The notes under the pieces were generated by a model that worked only from the letters and a program-made list of their open reading frames with translations, did not search any database and had not been told where the DNA came from. Below are positions 27,029 to 35,179 of a DNA stretch of 64,000 nt, one piece after another. The DNA comes from Rhodothermaceae bacterium. GTDB lineage: Bacteria; Bacteroidota; Rhodothermia; Rhodothermales; Bin80. The position numbers and the translations under genes were made by a program. The first letter of the stretch is position 1. Every line of letters starts with the position of its first letter. Location of the stretch: contig VXSC01000047.1 in assembly GCA_009838195.1 (NCBI GenBank), positions 124,001 through 188,000 on the forward strand, written 5' to 3'.

Positions 27029-27293
27029 TCCAACATGGCTAGTTCCGATTGCCCCACTATGGGATCAATAGATCAATACCCGGCGATCCAAGAGCGGCGA
27101 AGCTGATCAATCCCAACCAATGACCATGCCCAATCAGTTTCCTGTGGGAACAGGATGACGGCAATCAAAGTAGACCGCCGCCTTGTTAGGATCAGATTTC
27201 GCGCGAAAAATGACACCGGCAGTATCTCTAAGACCAACCTCGAAGATCGGAAGTACGCTAAGCTCACTGCTGTTTTAGTATACCTTCCCTCTC
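27029..27293. other. intergenic region before the carotenoid operon
   Basis: These 265 bases contain no supportable gene. A 64-codon open frame on the minus strand (27073-27267) has no recognisable motif, signal or neighbour. The carotenoid operon promoter should lie in the last part, near TTTTAGTATACC at 27273-27284, but the match to known promoter elements is weak. Confidence 0.25.
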
Positions 27294-28124
27294 ATGACCA
27301 AACCTACCCCTGGCTGTACATTCCTTGATTGGTTAGGGTTCGCATTGCTTTGGTTGTTCACCGCTGCAGTCCTTGCTGGCTACGGCTCATTCGGGTTACA
27401 TCCACAACTCTTGGCCCAGGCCCCCTCGGCTGCAAGTTTTTACGGAACTGCTTTCATCATTTTTTCACGCGGTCATGTGATCTTGGCCTTTCTGGTTCTC
27501 GCGGGATTGCTGACTCCTCGCATCGGCCTCAAATGGCTGCCCGCACTGGTAACTGCATGTGCGGTTTCGTTAGGAATGGAGTTAATGGGAACGTACACTG
27601 GATTCCCTTTCGGTGGGTACGAATATACAGGACTACTGGGGTATCGCGTCGCAAATCTAGTTCCACTGCTGATCCCCTTTAGCTGGTTCATGATGGCCTT
27701 CCCATCGTACGTCCTGGCAAGACGAATGGCCTCAGGAAAAATCATGGTCTGGGTCCTGGGTGCAGTCCTCTTAACCATCTGGGATTTAACGCTTGATCCT
27801 GCAATGAGCGACCTAACACCGTATTGGCGGTGGGACCAACCAGGTCCATACTATGGAATGCCCCTAGTAAACTTGTTGGGGTGGTTAGGAACCGGATTTC
27901 TGATTATGGTCGGTTTCCATGTGTTAAATGTTGAAAAGTTTGCAGACCGCATCCCGACGCCCATCATGGAGATCTACTATGTCACCGTGATCGTACTCTC
28001 ACTGGGGATGACTCTCCTCGCAGGCTACTGGCTTGCCGGAATCCTGACCTTAGTCGCATTCGCAGGAATCCGAATTATGCTCTACCGAAGTAATACAAGA
28101 CCAGGACTGACGAAATCTCCATGA
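27294..28124 (+). CDS. cruF: CruF-type carotenoid 1',2'-hydratase (DUF422 family)
   Basis: This 276-residue integral membrane protein has about seven helices and the conserved family pieces GTYTGFPFGGYEYT, NLVPLLIPFSWFMMAFP, WDLTLDPAM and YYGMPLVNLLGW. CruF-type enzymes add water across the terminal psi-end double bond of acyclic or monocyclic carotenoids, giving tertiary hydroxyl groups as in bacterioruberin, myxol or salinixanthin-type pigments. It overlaps the next gene by 4 bases (ATGA at 28121), so it is co-translated with the prenyl/phytoene synthase fusion. No glycosyltransferase (cruG) or cyclase gene lies in the window. Confidence 0.88.
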   Translation: MTKPTPGCTFLDWLGFALLWLFTAAVLAGYGSFGLHPQLLAQAPSAASFYGTAFIIFSRGHVILAFLVLAGLLTPRIGLKWLPALVTACAVSLGMELMGTYTGFPFGGYEYTGLLGYRVANLVPLLIPFSWFMMAFPSYVLARRMASGKIMVWVLGAVLLTIWDLTLDPAMSDLTPYWRWDQPGPYYGMPLVNLLGWLGTGFLIMVGFHVLNVEKFADRIPTPIMEIYYVTVIVLSLGMTLLAGYWLAGILTLVAFAGIRIMLYRSNTRPGLTKSP

Positions 28125-30004
28125 CGGCTGTTGAGCTTGTGCGAGATGGAATTCAGAAGGGGAGTATCCTGGCAGAGGAGTTGGGCATGACCGTGTCCCA
28201 TCCTCGGGGAAAGCTGCTTCGTCCCCTGACTGCCCTTTGTTTCGTACCCCCAGAGCGACAAAAATCACTGACCAAGGAGTTTTGGCTTGGATGCCTCGCG
28301 ATTCAAATGGTGCACGAAGCATCCCTTCATCACGATGACGTACTTGACGGTGGCCTAGAACGACGCGGTTCCGCAACGCTGCTCGCACGAAAAGGAATAG
28401 ATGCCTCACTGCTATTAGGTGATCTATACCTGACGAGTGCGTACCGAATGGCTGCAATGACCGGAGTGAAGGAATTCCTGACCGAATTCATTGAGGCGGT
28501 TGAAGTCATGGTTCGAGGGGAAAGTATTCAAGACACGCCAAAAGGTACAGAAGACCACCAGGCTAGCTACGAAAGGATTATCCGCATGAAAAGCGGAGCC
28601 CTATTTGGAATTGCTGCTGCATTGCCCAGCTGGACCAATGATGCCAACTTCACACCGACAGAGTTACGTGAAATCGGGATTGAACTGGGAGCATTTTATC
28701 AGATGGTGGATGACTTCCTGGACTACTGCCCCGCAAGCGATACCGGCAAGCCCAAGCTTCAAGATTTTAATAACACGATCTGGACGTTTGTTTTAGGCCC
28801 CCGTGGAAACGAATGGTTTGATCAATCTCCCGAGGAAGCTCTAGAAGCATTTTTTAGCACCACCAATGGACAACCGTCCATGGCCGAAGAAGCTCTGAGA
28901 CAAATTCAAGAACGCGGCTCTGCACTTCTGAAGCAAATTCGTGATTTAGGAGCACAGCCTCCCCTGACAGAAATTCTGTCTGAATGGATTAATAAATGCA
29001 GCGATGCTTTTGGAGATGGCAACCATGTAAGCCTGGAAGTACTCAAAAAAAACCCCGTTCCCTCTCCGCTGACACAAGTCGTCACCACAGCCCAAATTGC
29101 GATCCGCGCCCAACAGCTTGGAGATGTTTCGGATTGGCAACAATTCTTCGCCCGCAATAGCCGGAGTTTCTCCTTCGCTTCACGCTTCTTCCCCCCGCAA
29201 GAACGGTCCATGATCACCGAAATTTATGTTTTTTGTCGTTTTACGGACAACCTGGTGGATAAAGATGGCGATGTGAAAATCCAAGCCTATGAGACCTTGG
29301 AACTATGGGATCAGATCACTCACTCCGCTTACCATGGATGTATAACCGGGATCTCTGTAGCTGATGTCGTTATGTCGAAAATGTCCCAAATGCACATCCC
29401 CTATACGTTGATCTCCGAACTTATTCAAGGAATGCGCATGGATATTGAGCCGCAGACCTACCATTCAATGGCGGACTTGCGCGGATACACTTATCGGGTT
29501 GCTTCTGTTGTTGGTGACTGGATTACGCAAGCATTTGGGGTACGAGATCCCTGGGTGCTGGAGCGCGCCCACGACTTAGGACACGCGATGCAACTCACCA
29601 ACATTATACGTGATGTAGGTGAAGATCTTGCCATGGGACGAATTTATCTCCCTGCCGATCTTATGACATCACATAACATTACTCCAGAGTTACTCCTGAA
29701 TCTCAAAGTGCAAACTGGACAGAGTAACCGAATGCCCGGTGATTATGTCAAGCTCCTTGAGGAGATTATGGCAGAGGCTGACTCCGCTTATGATAGGGCG
29801 TATGAAGGTATACCCTTTCTTCCACACCGCCTGCGTCGTCCGATTGCAATCGCTGCACGGGTATATCGTGGAATCCATGATGAAGTGCGGGCCAACGGGT
29901 ACAATAATCTCACTCGTCGAGCATTCACTTCGTTCCGGAGAAAGACCGTGCTGGCACGCAAGGGACTCAAACAACTCAGGCAAGTCTCTGAAACCCAAAA
30001 TTAG
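28121..30004 (+). CDS. fused prenyl-diphosphate synthase and phytoene synthase
   Basis: This 627-residue protein joins two enzymes of successive steps. Residues about 1-300 are a trans-prenyltransferase (CrtE-like): GKLLRP at 30-35, first Asp motif DDVLD at 72-76, LLLGD, a Lys in RMKSGALF, and second Asp motif DDFLD at 197-201. The usual later GKxT lysine region is altered (DFNNTIWTF, 215-223). Residues about 335-627 are a phytoene/squalene synthase (CrtB-like): RSFSFASRFFPP, Asp motif DNLVD at 376-380 and DVGED at 498-502. Together they could convert IPP plus an allylic diphosphate through GGPP to phytoene. Separate genes are usual, so this fusion is notable. It overlaps cruF and crtI. Confidence 0.88.
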   Translation: MTAVELVRDGIQKGSILAEELGMTVSHPRGKLLRPLTALCFVPPERQKSLTKEFWLGCLAIQMVHEASLHHDDVLDGGLERRGSATLLARKGIDASLLLGDLYLTSAYRMAAMTGVKEFLTEFIEAVEVMVRGESIQDTPKGTEDHQASYERIIRMKSGALFGIAAALPSWTNDANFTPTELREIGIELGAFYQMVDDFLDYCPASDTGKPKLQDFNNTIWTFVLGPRGNEWFDQSPEEALEAFFSTTNGQPSMAEEALRQIQERGSALLKQIRDLGAQPPLTEILSEWINKCSDAFGDGNHVSLEVLKKNPVPSPLTQVVTTAQIAIRAQQLGDVSDWQQFFARNSRSFSFASRFFPPQERSMITEIYVFCRFTDNLVDKDGDVKIQAYETLELWDQITHSAYHGCITGISVADVVMSKMSQMHIPYTLISELIQGMRMDIEPQTYHSMADLRGYTYRVASVVGDWITQAFGVRDPWVLERAHDLGHAMQLTNIIRDVGEDLAMGRIYLPADLMTSHNITPELLLNLKVQTGQSNRMPGDYVKLLEEIMAEADSAYDRAYEGIPFLPHRLRRPIAIAARVYRGIHDEVRANGYNNLTRRAFTSFRRKTVLARKGLKQLRQVSETQN

Positions 30005-31566
30005 TGATCCACAAACCCAACGTGCAAACTCAATCAAACACTCCCTCCCACGCGAAACGTCGTGCCGTGGTGATTGGAAGCGGTTTTGGAGGACTCGCGG
30101 CTGCCGTTCGATTACAAGCAGCAGGCATTGCAACCACCTTAATCGAGCAGCGTGCTCAAGTAGGAGGAAGGGCTGGCCAAATTATTGATTCCGGCTATAC
30201 ATTTGACACAGGGCCCAGCCTCATCACAGCACCGCCACTGCTGGAGGAAGTCTTTCAAGCCGCAGGACGAAGTCTGGAAGACTATGTGACTCTTGTACCT
30301 CTTGACCCGTTCTACCGGGTCTGGTTTCATGATGGGACCTTCTTAGATTACAGATCCGATCTCGCGCAAATGAAGGCCTCTATGGCCCGGTTTGATCCAC
30401 ATGATGCGGACCGGCTGGAAGATTTTTTCTCTAAACTTGAACCCATCTATGATTCTGTGATCACAGAAGGCCTGGGAGCACGCCCCTTTGACTCACTCGG
30501 CATGATGGCGGCATTTGCCCCACGTGTAATTCGTCTGGGTGCATGGCAACCCGTAGCGAGATTTGTCGGACAACATTTCCGAAACTGGCGACACCACTTC
30601 CTCTACTCGTTTCATCCACTTTTTCTTGGAGGCAGCCCATTTCGTGCTCCATCCATCTTTCTCATGATCCCCTATCTCGAAAAAGAAGGTGGCGTGTGGT
30701 ATGCAAAAGGGGGGATGTACAGCCTTGTCAATGGATTCGCACAATTATTTCAAGATATTGGCGGTCAGGTCCGTCTCCAAACCGCTGTGCAGCGTATCGA
30801 TGTCTCTGAAGGAAAAGGGACACGTCCCAAAGTCACGGGGATCCAGATACTTGACAAACAGAAAAATACCGAATTGTCACTCCCCACAGACATTGTAGTC
30901 AGCAATGCTGATGTGGAGCACACATACAGCAAGCTGCTGGATCATGTTACGTGTAGACGCTGGACAAACTCCCGACTGAAAAAAATTCATCAGTCAATGA
31001 GTAGCTTTTTGCTCTACCTCGGAGTGCGGCGAAAATATCCTCAACTGTCTCATCACACCATCATCCTTGGACCGCGCTACAAAGGCTTGGTGCAAGATAT
31101 TTTCGACCGAAAAATCCTGTCCGATGATTTCAGTATGTACCTGCATGTACCAAGCCGAACTGAACCGGCCATGGCACCTCCAGAAGGTGAGAGCATCTAT
31201 ATCCTTGTCCCCGTGCCAAATCTCGCTTCGGGTTTAGACTGGGATCATACCACTGACCTGATGACTGATCGCGTAATTAGCGCCCTCGAGAAATGGGGCC
31301 TGGAGGATCTGCGAACTTCGATTGAAGTCCAGCACGTCTTTACCCCGAACGATTTTGAATCTCAGTATAATTCTGCTCTGGGAAATGCCTTCGGCATTGA
31401 GCCAAGAATCACACAAACTGCCTGGTTTCGACCCCACAACCGAAGTGAGGATGTGGAGGGCTTATATCTGGTAGGTGCGGGAACTCACCCGGGGGCAGGA
31501 GTACCGGGAGTTATTCTATCAGCTAGCGCAACAATGCACGCCATCCGAGAAGATTATGGTTTTTGA
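30004..31566 (+). CDS. crtI: phytoene desaturase CrtI
   Basis: The 520-residue FAD-dependent desaturase starts at a GTG overlapping the previous stop by 1 base (TAGTG). The dinucleotide-binding motif is VVIGSGFGGLAAAVRL, with GSGFGG at 25-30, followed by the RAQVGGRAG stretch and the CrtI-type pieces FDTGPSLITAP and, at the C-terminus, HPGAGVPGVILSA. CrtI introduces double bonds into phytoene to give neurosporene, lycopene or a more desaturated carotene. The relative CrtD (3,4-desaturase) is an alternative, but as the only desaturase of this operon CrtI is more likely. The protein is membrane-associated in known cases. Confidence 0.93.
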   Translation: MIHKPNVQTQSNTPSHAKRRAVVIGSGFGGLAAAVRLQAAGIATTLIEQRAQVGGRAGQIIDSGYTFDTGPSLITAPPLLEEVFQAAGRSLEDYVTLVPLDPFYRVWFHDGTFLDYRSDLAQMKASMARFDPHDADRLEDFFSKLEPIYDSVITEGLGARPFDSLGMMAAFAPRVIRLGAWQPVARFVGQHFRNWRHHFLYSFHPLFLGGSPFRAPSIFLMIPYLEKEGGVWYAKGGMYSLVNGFAQLFQDIGGQVRLQTAVQRIDVSEGKGTRPKVTGIQILDKQKNTELSLPTDIVVSNADVEHTYSKLLDHVTCRRWTNSRLKKIHQSMSSFLLYLGVRRKYPQLSHHTIILGPRYKGLVQDIFDRKILSDDFSMYLHVPSRTEPAMAPPEGESIYILVPVPNLASGLDWDHTTDLMTDRVISALEKWGLEDLRTSIEVQHVFTPNDFESQYNSALGNAFGIEPRITQTAWFRPHNRSEDVEGLYLVGAGTHPGAGVPGVILSASATMHAIREDYGF

Positions 31567-31615
31567 TCTCTTTGAAGAATATGTGGATGTCTAATAAAAC
31601 ACCGGGCGCTATATT

Positions 31616-31647
31616 GCCTAACCGCTATACTCGTTCGTTAGGCCTAA
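31616..31647. repeat. inverted repeat downstream of crtI
   Basis: GCCTAAC at 31616-31622 pairs with GTTAGGC at 31637-31643 (7 base pairs, 14-base loop), and the second arm overlaps the perfect palindrome TTAGGCCTAA at 31638-31647. It lies 50 bases after the crtI stop. There is no T-run, so it is either a weak terminator, an mRNA 3' protecting hairpin or a protein-binding site. The rest of 31567-31804 holds nothing I recognise. Confidence 0.4.
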
Positions 31648-31804
31648 TCGGGAGATTACGAGGGTGGTTCGCAGTGAATCGAGGGTGTAGCTACCCTTGG
31701 GATTCCTGGGTCATGGAGGCCGTGGCGGGAAAGATTAAGATCGGGCAAGGCGGAACCGCGGTCTACAGACCTCGTTACCGAAATGGTTGGACTGGTAGCA
31801 AACA

Positions 31805-33610
31805 ATGAGACATGTCATTGCATGCTTGATTCTCGGAGTGGCCCTGGCCTCGGGAGGATGCGCGCAGGTCGCACCGCCTCCAAAATACGAGACGCGAGGA
31901 GCGTGGATCGCGACCGTGATCAATTTGGACTGGCCTGCGCGGGGCGCATCCAGTCAAAGCCAGATAAACGCGCTGCGGACCATGTTGGTCAAGCTCAAGG
32001 CTGCGGGCATTAACATGGTGATGTTTCAGGTCCGGTCTGAAGCAGATGCGATGTACGATTCGCCGTACGAGCCGTGGTCATACTGGCTGACAGGGTCACA
32101 AGGGAGAGCACCGGATCCATTCTATGATCCATTGGAGCTAGCCATTGAAGAAGCACATGCTTTGGGCATGGAGTTGCATGCGTGGTTCAATCCGTACCGG
32201 GCCAACCGGGGCTCGAACTACACGACGCACGCCAGCCATGTGACAAATACGCACCCGGAGTGGATGATTCACGCGGGGCGGTATACCTTGCTCGATCCCG
32301 GCAGACAGGCGGTTCGGGACTACAACGTGTCCATCATCATGGACGTAGCCCGGCGCTATGATGTGGATGGGGTGCATATCGACGACTATTTCTACCCGTA
32401 CCCGCCGGATAATATTTCGCGGACGAACGCTGACTCGGTGACATTCCGGGAGGAGAGTCGCGGCTTCACCAACATCGGCGACTGGCGGCGCGACAACGTC
32501 AACCTGTATATCCAGCAGGTAGCTGACAGTCTGCGGGCCTACGATCCCACTATCAAATGGGGCGTGAGTCCCTTTGGGATTTGGAGGAACGGAACGCCGT
32601 CGGGCATAGTCGGGCTTGACGCGTACAGCACCATCTATGCCGACGCGACCGCCTGGATTGACGATGCGTCGATCGATTACCTGGTCCCCCAGCTGTATTG
32701 GCGGTTCGGTGGCGGGCAAGATTATGCCAGACTGGCCGAATGGTGGATCAGCCAGATTGGCGACCTCCATCTGTATACTGGACACGGCCTGTATCGGGCT
32801 GACCGCAGCACATTCAGTGGCAGTGGACGGTTCAGTGCGGAGGAGGTGCCGAATCAGATTAACTTCAATCGAGACCACTGGGGGGCAATTTGGGGGAGCG
32901 TGTTTTTTCGTGCCGAAAACATCACTCGCTACTCCTCTGGGAATTTCGTAGAGCAGGTTCAGAACGACCAGTTCCGTTACCCGGCACTCACGCCGCCGAT
33001 GCCGTGGAAGGATCAGACCATGCCGGAAGCTCCGACTCACCTGGACGTGTCTTGGGACGGCGATCAGGCTACATTGACTTGGGTAGCTGATCCGGATACG
33101 CCGCGCTTTGCAGTGTACCGTGTGCTAAGCGCTACGACGCCTGATCCGAGCGTGGTGGCGCGGGATGCACGCAATCTTCTGGGCGTGACCGGCAGAATGA
33201 CATTCGTAGACCGGCCTGGCATTGCCCAGGATGATTGGTGGTATTTCGTGCGGGGCGTCAGCAAGAATTCGATTGAGAGTGCTCCCAGCCCTCTGATCAG
33301 CTTACAGGGCCGGGCCACCAGTGTCGAATCCCAGCCCATACCAGAAGGACCGGCGTTGTCCATCTATCCGACACCGTTTGCGGACCAAACCCGAATTGCT
33401 TTCACTCTGAACGAGGCCGCTACAGTCACCGTGCATATTATCGATGCCTTGGGCCGTAGCGTACAAAAACTGATACGGGACCGGTCGCTGGCCCCGGGTT
33501 CACACGAGGCAATCTGGACTGCTGGGGAACGGTTGGCTGACGGGGTGTATTTCGTGGTGCTAGACGTGGATGGGCGGCGGATTTCTTCGCCCGTATTACT
33601 CGCACACTAA
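31805..33610 (+). CDS. secreted GHL10/DUF187 glycoside hydrolase with T9SS sorting domain
   Basis: This 601-residue protein has a signal peptide with a possible weak lipobox (ALASGGC). A GHL10-type TIM barrel (DUF187, the YngK/DigH family) occupies about residues 30-400, seen in ETRGAWIATVINLDWPA, the NMVMFQVRSEADAMY strand, FNPYR and VDGVHIDDYFYPYP. A fibronectin type III-like domain follows (~410-500). The tail YPTPFADQTRIAF through ADGVYFVVLDVDG to LLAH fits a type A T9SS C-terminal sorting domain. DigH relatives cleave peptide-free peptidoglycan glycans. The T9SS tail implies surface export, so an external glycan is equally possible. Codon use looks GC-richer than the carotenoid genes. 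Confidence 0.87.
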   Translation: MRHVIACLILGVALASGGCAQVAPPPKYETRGAWIATVINLDWPARGASSQSQINALRTMLVKLKAAGINMVMFQVRSEADAMYDSPYEPWSYWLTGSQGRAPDPFYDPLELAIEEAHALGMELHAWFNPYRANRGSNYTTHASHVTNTHPEWMIHAGRYTLLDPGRQAVRDYNVSIIMDVARRYDVDGVHIDDYFYPYPPDNISRTNADSVTFREESRGFTNIGDWRRDNVNLYIQQVADSLRAYDPTIKWGVSPFGIWRNGTPSGIVGLDAYSTIYADATAWIDDASIDYLVPQLYWRFGGGQDYARLAEWWISQIGDLHLYTGHGLYRADRSTFSGSGRFSAEEVPNQINFNRDHWGAIWGSVFFRAENITRYSSGNFVEQVQNDQFRYPALTPPMPWKDQTMPEAPTHLDVSWDGDQATLTWVADPDTPRFAVYRVLSATTPDPSVVARDARNLLGVTGRMTFVDRPGIAQDDWWYFVRGVSKNSIESAPSPLISLQGRATSVESQPIPEGPALSIYPTPFADQTRIAFTLNEAATVTVHIIDALGRSVQKLIRDRSLAPGSHEAIWTAGERLADGVYFVVLDVDGRRISSPVLLAH

Positions 33611-33904
33611 CCGGTCTGGATCAGGCCATTGGGCTGTGTAGTCGTTTCCCCATGGACCTGGTACGTCAGTTACTAACAAAATGTGGCCAGGCGCCACCGT
33701 ACCTGTGCAGCCCCTACAAAGGTGTACGTTAAATATAGCTGCATGGGCGCGCCCGAGTATGCCCATTCCAGACAAGTAAGCAAAGCCGATCGGTCATAGC
33801 CCCGAATGGTACATAGCCCTCCAATACATTGCCACCAAAACTTTTGTAGTTCGTGGCTCAAAACCAATCGCTACTAGTTTGACACGGAAAATTCTTGTAG
33901 CCCA
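33611..33904. other. intergenic region, nothing recognised
   Basis: These 294 bases contain no gene with recognisable similarity. A 64-codon open frame on the minus strand (33673-33867) is rich in Trp and Cys and matches no family I know. The promoter of the aminotransferase gene should be near the 3' end, where TTTGACA occurs at 33877-33883, too close to the ATG to be a convincing -35 box. Confidence 0.25.
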
Positions 33905-35110
33905 ATGTCTGGATCATTTAATCCTCGTGTCGCGTCCATGCAACCCTCCGCTACGCTCGCCATGGCCGGGCGTGCAAAAAAACTCAAACGTGCGGGGGCC
34001 GATGTGATTGCCCTGAGTGCTGGAGAGCCCGATTTCAATACCCCGGAGCCGATTGCCGAAGCAGGTATCCAGGCAATTCGAGATGGCTTTACACGGTATA
34101 CCCAAAATCCGGGGATGCCGGAGCTGCGAGAAGCCATCTGTGCAAAATTCGCACGTGAAAACAACCTGGAATACACACCAGACCAGATTCTCTGTTCTAA
34201 TGGAGCAAAACAGTCGGTCGCTCTAGCTGTATCCGTGCTTGCCGCGGAAACAGACGAGGTCTTGATTCCTGCACCCTACTGGGTCAGCTACCCTGAAATG
34301 ACCCGCTTTGCCGGTGCAAGCCCCGTCATTGCCCATACGACCGCAGAGACGCAATACCGCCTGACTCCGCAAGCCTTGGCAGATGCCATCACTGAGCGTA
34401 CGCGTGTGCTGATCCTCTGCTCTCCCTCGAATCCTACGGGCTCAGTATATACCCTTGAGGAATTGAGTGCCCTCGCAGAAGTGCTGCACAAACATGAGAA
34501 GATTGTTGTTGTCTCAGATGAGATCTATGAGCATGTAATTTATGATGCGGTTCACATTCCAATCGCCAGCCTCCCTGGAATGCTAGAGCGCACGATCACG
34601 GTAAATGGTTTTTCCAAGTGCTTTGCCATGACCGGTTGGAGACTGGGTTATATGGCAGGGCCAGTAGAGATCGTGAAGCAGGCTGCCAAGCTGCAGGGGC
34701 AATTTACCTCTGCACCGAGCAGTATCTCCCAGCGGGCCGGAATCGCTGCACTCAATATGGATCAAGGACCCATTCGGGCGATGGTGCAGGCATTTCGCGA
34801 GCGTCGGGATTATTTGTTGGAACGATTACGTGCACTGCCCGGGGTGAACGTTCCCAAACCCGAAGGAGCATTCTACCTGTTCCCACAGGTCAGTGATTAC
34901 TACGGCACAGTTGCTCCATCTGGCCGTGTCATCTATTCCAGTGACGACCTCTGCTTTTATCTACTTGAGGAGCATCTCGTGGCACTAGTTCCCGGTGCCG
35001 CCTTCGGGGATCCTGACGGGATCCGAATTTCCTATGCCTCCTCCATGGAAGATTTGCAAAAAGCATCCGATCGGATCGAAACAGGCCTAAAAGAACTGAC
35101 CCGAAATTGA
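33905..35110 (+). CDS. class I/II pyridoxal-phosphate aminotransferase, aspartate aminotransferase-like
   Basis: This 401-residue fold-type I aminotransferase of the AspC/prokaryotic Ib type begins SATLAMAGRAKKLKRAGAD. It has the family pieces LSAGEPDFNTPEP, SNPTGSVYT, SDEIYEHVIYD and the PLP lysine in NGFSKCFAMTGWRLGY. Length and motif order are normal. It probably moves amino groups between aspartate or glutamate and 2-oxoacids; preference for aspartate, prephenate or aromatic substrates cannot be read off. It stands alone, with 294 bases before it and 69 after. Confidence 0.92.
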   Translation: MSGSFNPRVASMQPSATLAMAGRAKKLKRAGADVIALSAGEPDFNTPEPIAEAGIQAIRDGFTRYTQNPGMPELREAICAKFARENNLEYTPDQILCSNGAKQSVALAVSVLAAETDEVLIPAPYWVSYPEMTRFAGASPVIAHTTAETQYRLTPQALADAITERTRVLILCSPSNPTGSVYTLEELSALAEVLHKHEKIVVVSDEIYEHVIYDAVHIPIASLPGMLERTITVNGFSKCFAMTGWRLGYMAGPVEIVKQAAKLQGQFTSAPSSISQRAGIAALNMDQGPIRAMVQAFRERRDYLLERLRALPGVNVPKPEGAFYLFPQVSDYYGTVAPSGRVIYSSDDLCFYLLEEHLVALVPGAAFGDPDGIRISYASSMEDLQKASDRIETGLKELTRN

Positions 35111-35179
35111 ACACTATCGTGATACGCAGCATAAAACGCGGATAATTCCCTCATCCTCACTGCACTGCCGGCATCTCAA

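Noticed and set aside
31563-31808. Small plus-strand open frame between crtI and the hydrolase
   Set aside because: No domain, unlikely residue composition, and it overlaps the ends of both neighbouring genes.
32138-33040. 300-codon open frame on the minus strand opposite the GHL10 hydrolase
   Set aside because: The plus strand has coherent domains and a signal peptide; the minus frame has no recognisable motif and is likely a by-product of the high GC in codon position 3.
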